6,291 bases of DNA. Origin: Chitinophaga pinensis. Its GTDB lineage: Bacteria > Bacteroidota > Bacteroidia > Chitinophagales > Chitinophagaceae. Shown here piece by piece: positions 5,725-6,291 of the stretch. The notes beneath the pieces are model-generated. The model saw only the letters and a program-made list of their open reading frames with translations. It was not told where the DNA came from and searched no databases. Location of the stretch: the NCBI GenBank assembly GCA_943324055.2, contig CALPKD020000088.1, positions 1-6,291 on the forward strand, in the 5' to 3' direction. A program made the translations under genes and the position numbers. Each line of letters opens with the position of its first letter. Position 1 is the first letter of the stretch.

Positions 5725-6291
5725 ATGGAAATCTTAGTTCCAATATTTGGCATTTTTACTTCATTTATTCTTTTATACTATCTAAGTGCATTAAATAGAT
5801 CTAATATATTCTTAGCACTATTTTTCCTTTGTTGCAATCTAATTGTACTCGTGTATTATGGGTTACACTTTACGCATAACCTATTTTGGGAAGGCTTTTG
5901 CTTTATTCATTTTTTGCCGTTATCTTTTTTATTAGGGCCTCTATTGTTTTACTATGTAAAAAGCACCCTTACTGATGGAGAAAAATTTAGCAAGTGGGAT
6001 TACTTGCATTTAATCCCTGCTTTCCTAATGATATTTGTGAGCCTTCCATTTACTACGCTGCCATTTGATGAAAAAGCACGCATTGCTAAGGAGATAGTTG
6101 AAATCACGGATAACTACAATGTAAAATTTAATTGGGTATCCTTTGAGTTTATCCTCTTTGCTCGTTCGATTCACTTGTTTTTATATAGCATATTAGCGAT
6201 AGGTTATTTTTTCTGGTCTAAGCAGCAATTAATGAAAAAGTACAATGCTATCCCTTCCAATAACCCAGTTATTCAGAGGTGGTTTTTGATA
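5725..6291 (+). CDS. Probable AraC-family regulator with N-terminal membrane domain (partial, C-terminus beyond right edge)
   Basis: The frame is open from the ATG at 5725 to the window edge, giving 189 codons, and a TGA in frame at 5719-5721 fixes this as the first possible start. The visible part is a multi-pass membrane domain with hydrophobic segments near residues 1-21, 28-46, 57-78, 93-110 and 137-164. GPLLFYYVKSTL (71-82), then KWDYLHLIPAFLM (90-102), matches the N-terminal sensor domain of Bacteroidota membrane-bound AraC regulators, whose C-terminus carries the paired HTH DNA-binding domain in the cytoplasm. That HTH would lie beyond the window, so the regulator assignment rests on the membrane domain alone. 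Alternatives are another polytopic sensor with the same N-terminal domain or a histidine kinase. It is transcribed divergently from the membrane protein at 4657-5391, with a candidate operator and promoter in the spacer. Confidence 0.75.
   Translation, partial: MEILVPIFGIFTSFILLYYLSALNRSNIFLALFFLCCNLIVLVYYGLHFTHNLFWEGFCFIHFLPLSFLLGPLLFYYVKSTLTDGEKFSKWDYLHLIPAFLMIFVSLPFTTLPFDEKARIAKEIVEITDNYNVKFNWVSFEFILFARSIHLFLYSILAIGYFFWSKQQLMKKYNAIPSNNPVIQRWFLI

Overview
The window reads as chromosomal DNA from a Bacteroidota bacterium, possibly Chitinophagaceae/Sphingobacteriales, though the genus cannot be fixed from sequence alone. Three things support this: the DNA is AT-rich; several genes have an upstream TAnnTTTG-type -7 element and no obvious Shine-Dalgarno; and the protein set (Bacteroidota-style ArsM, a membrane-bound AraC-type sensor, an MEVHH-type membrane protein) is typical of that phylum. 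Seven of the eight genes lie on the minus strand, so transcription runs mostly from high to low coordinates.

Region 1 (1-2097) is an arsenic resistance operon in the order arsR (2077-1745), arsM (1688-843), acr3 (from 815, running off the left edge). ArsR senses As(III) through a CxC site, ArsM methylates As(III) using SAM, and Acr3 exports arsenite. A 16-bp palindrome with arms ATCGT-N6-ACGAT occurs twice, just upstream of arsR and again between arsR and arsM. It is the best candidate for the ArsR operator and suggests two separately controlled entry points into the operon. No arsenate reductase is visible, but the operon continues beyond the window.

Region 2 (2190-3408) holds one WYL-domain transcription regulator. 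Its start is better placed at 3259 than at the longest-ORF ATG (3346), because a perfect TATGTTTG -7 box lies between the two. A long imperfect stem-loop separates it from the next gene.

Region 3 (3418-5391) holds three minus-strand genes: a 244-aa single-pass membrane protein of unknown function with a His-rich N-terminus, a small DCC/DUF393 thiol-disulfide oxidoreductase-like protein, and a YoaK/DUF1275 membrane protein. The last two are 27 bp apart and probably co-transcribed, although the YoaK gene also has its own consensus -7 box.

Region 4 (5392-6291) is a 333-bp divergent intergenic region with an 8-bp-arm inverted repeat and a plausible promoter. It is followed by the plus-strand N-terminal membrane part of a probable AraC-type regulator that is cut by the right edge.

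I see no mobile element, CRISPR array, tRNA or rRNA, and no convincing new biological system. The most informative signals are regulatory: the paired ArsR-type operators, the start-deciding -7 boxes and the inverted repeat before the AraC-type gene.
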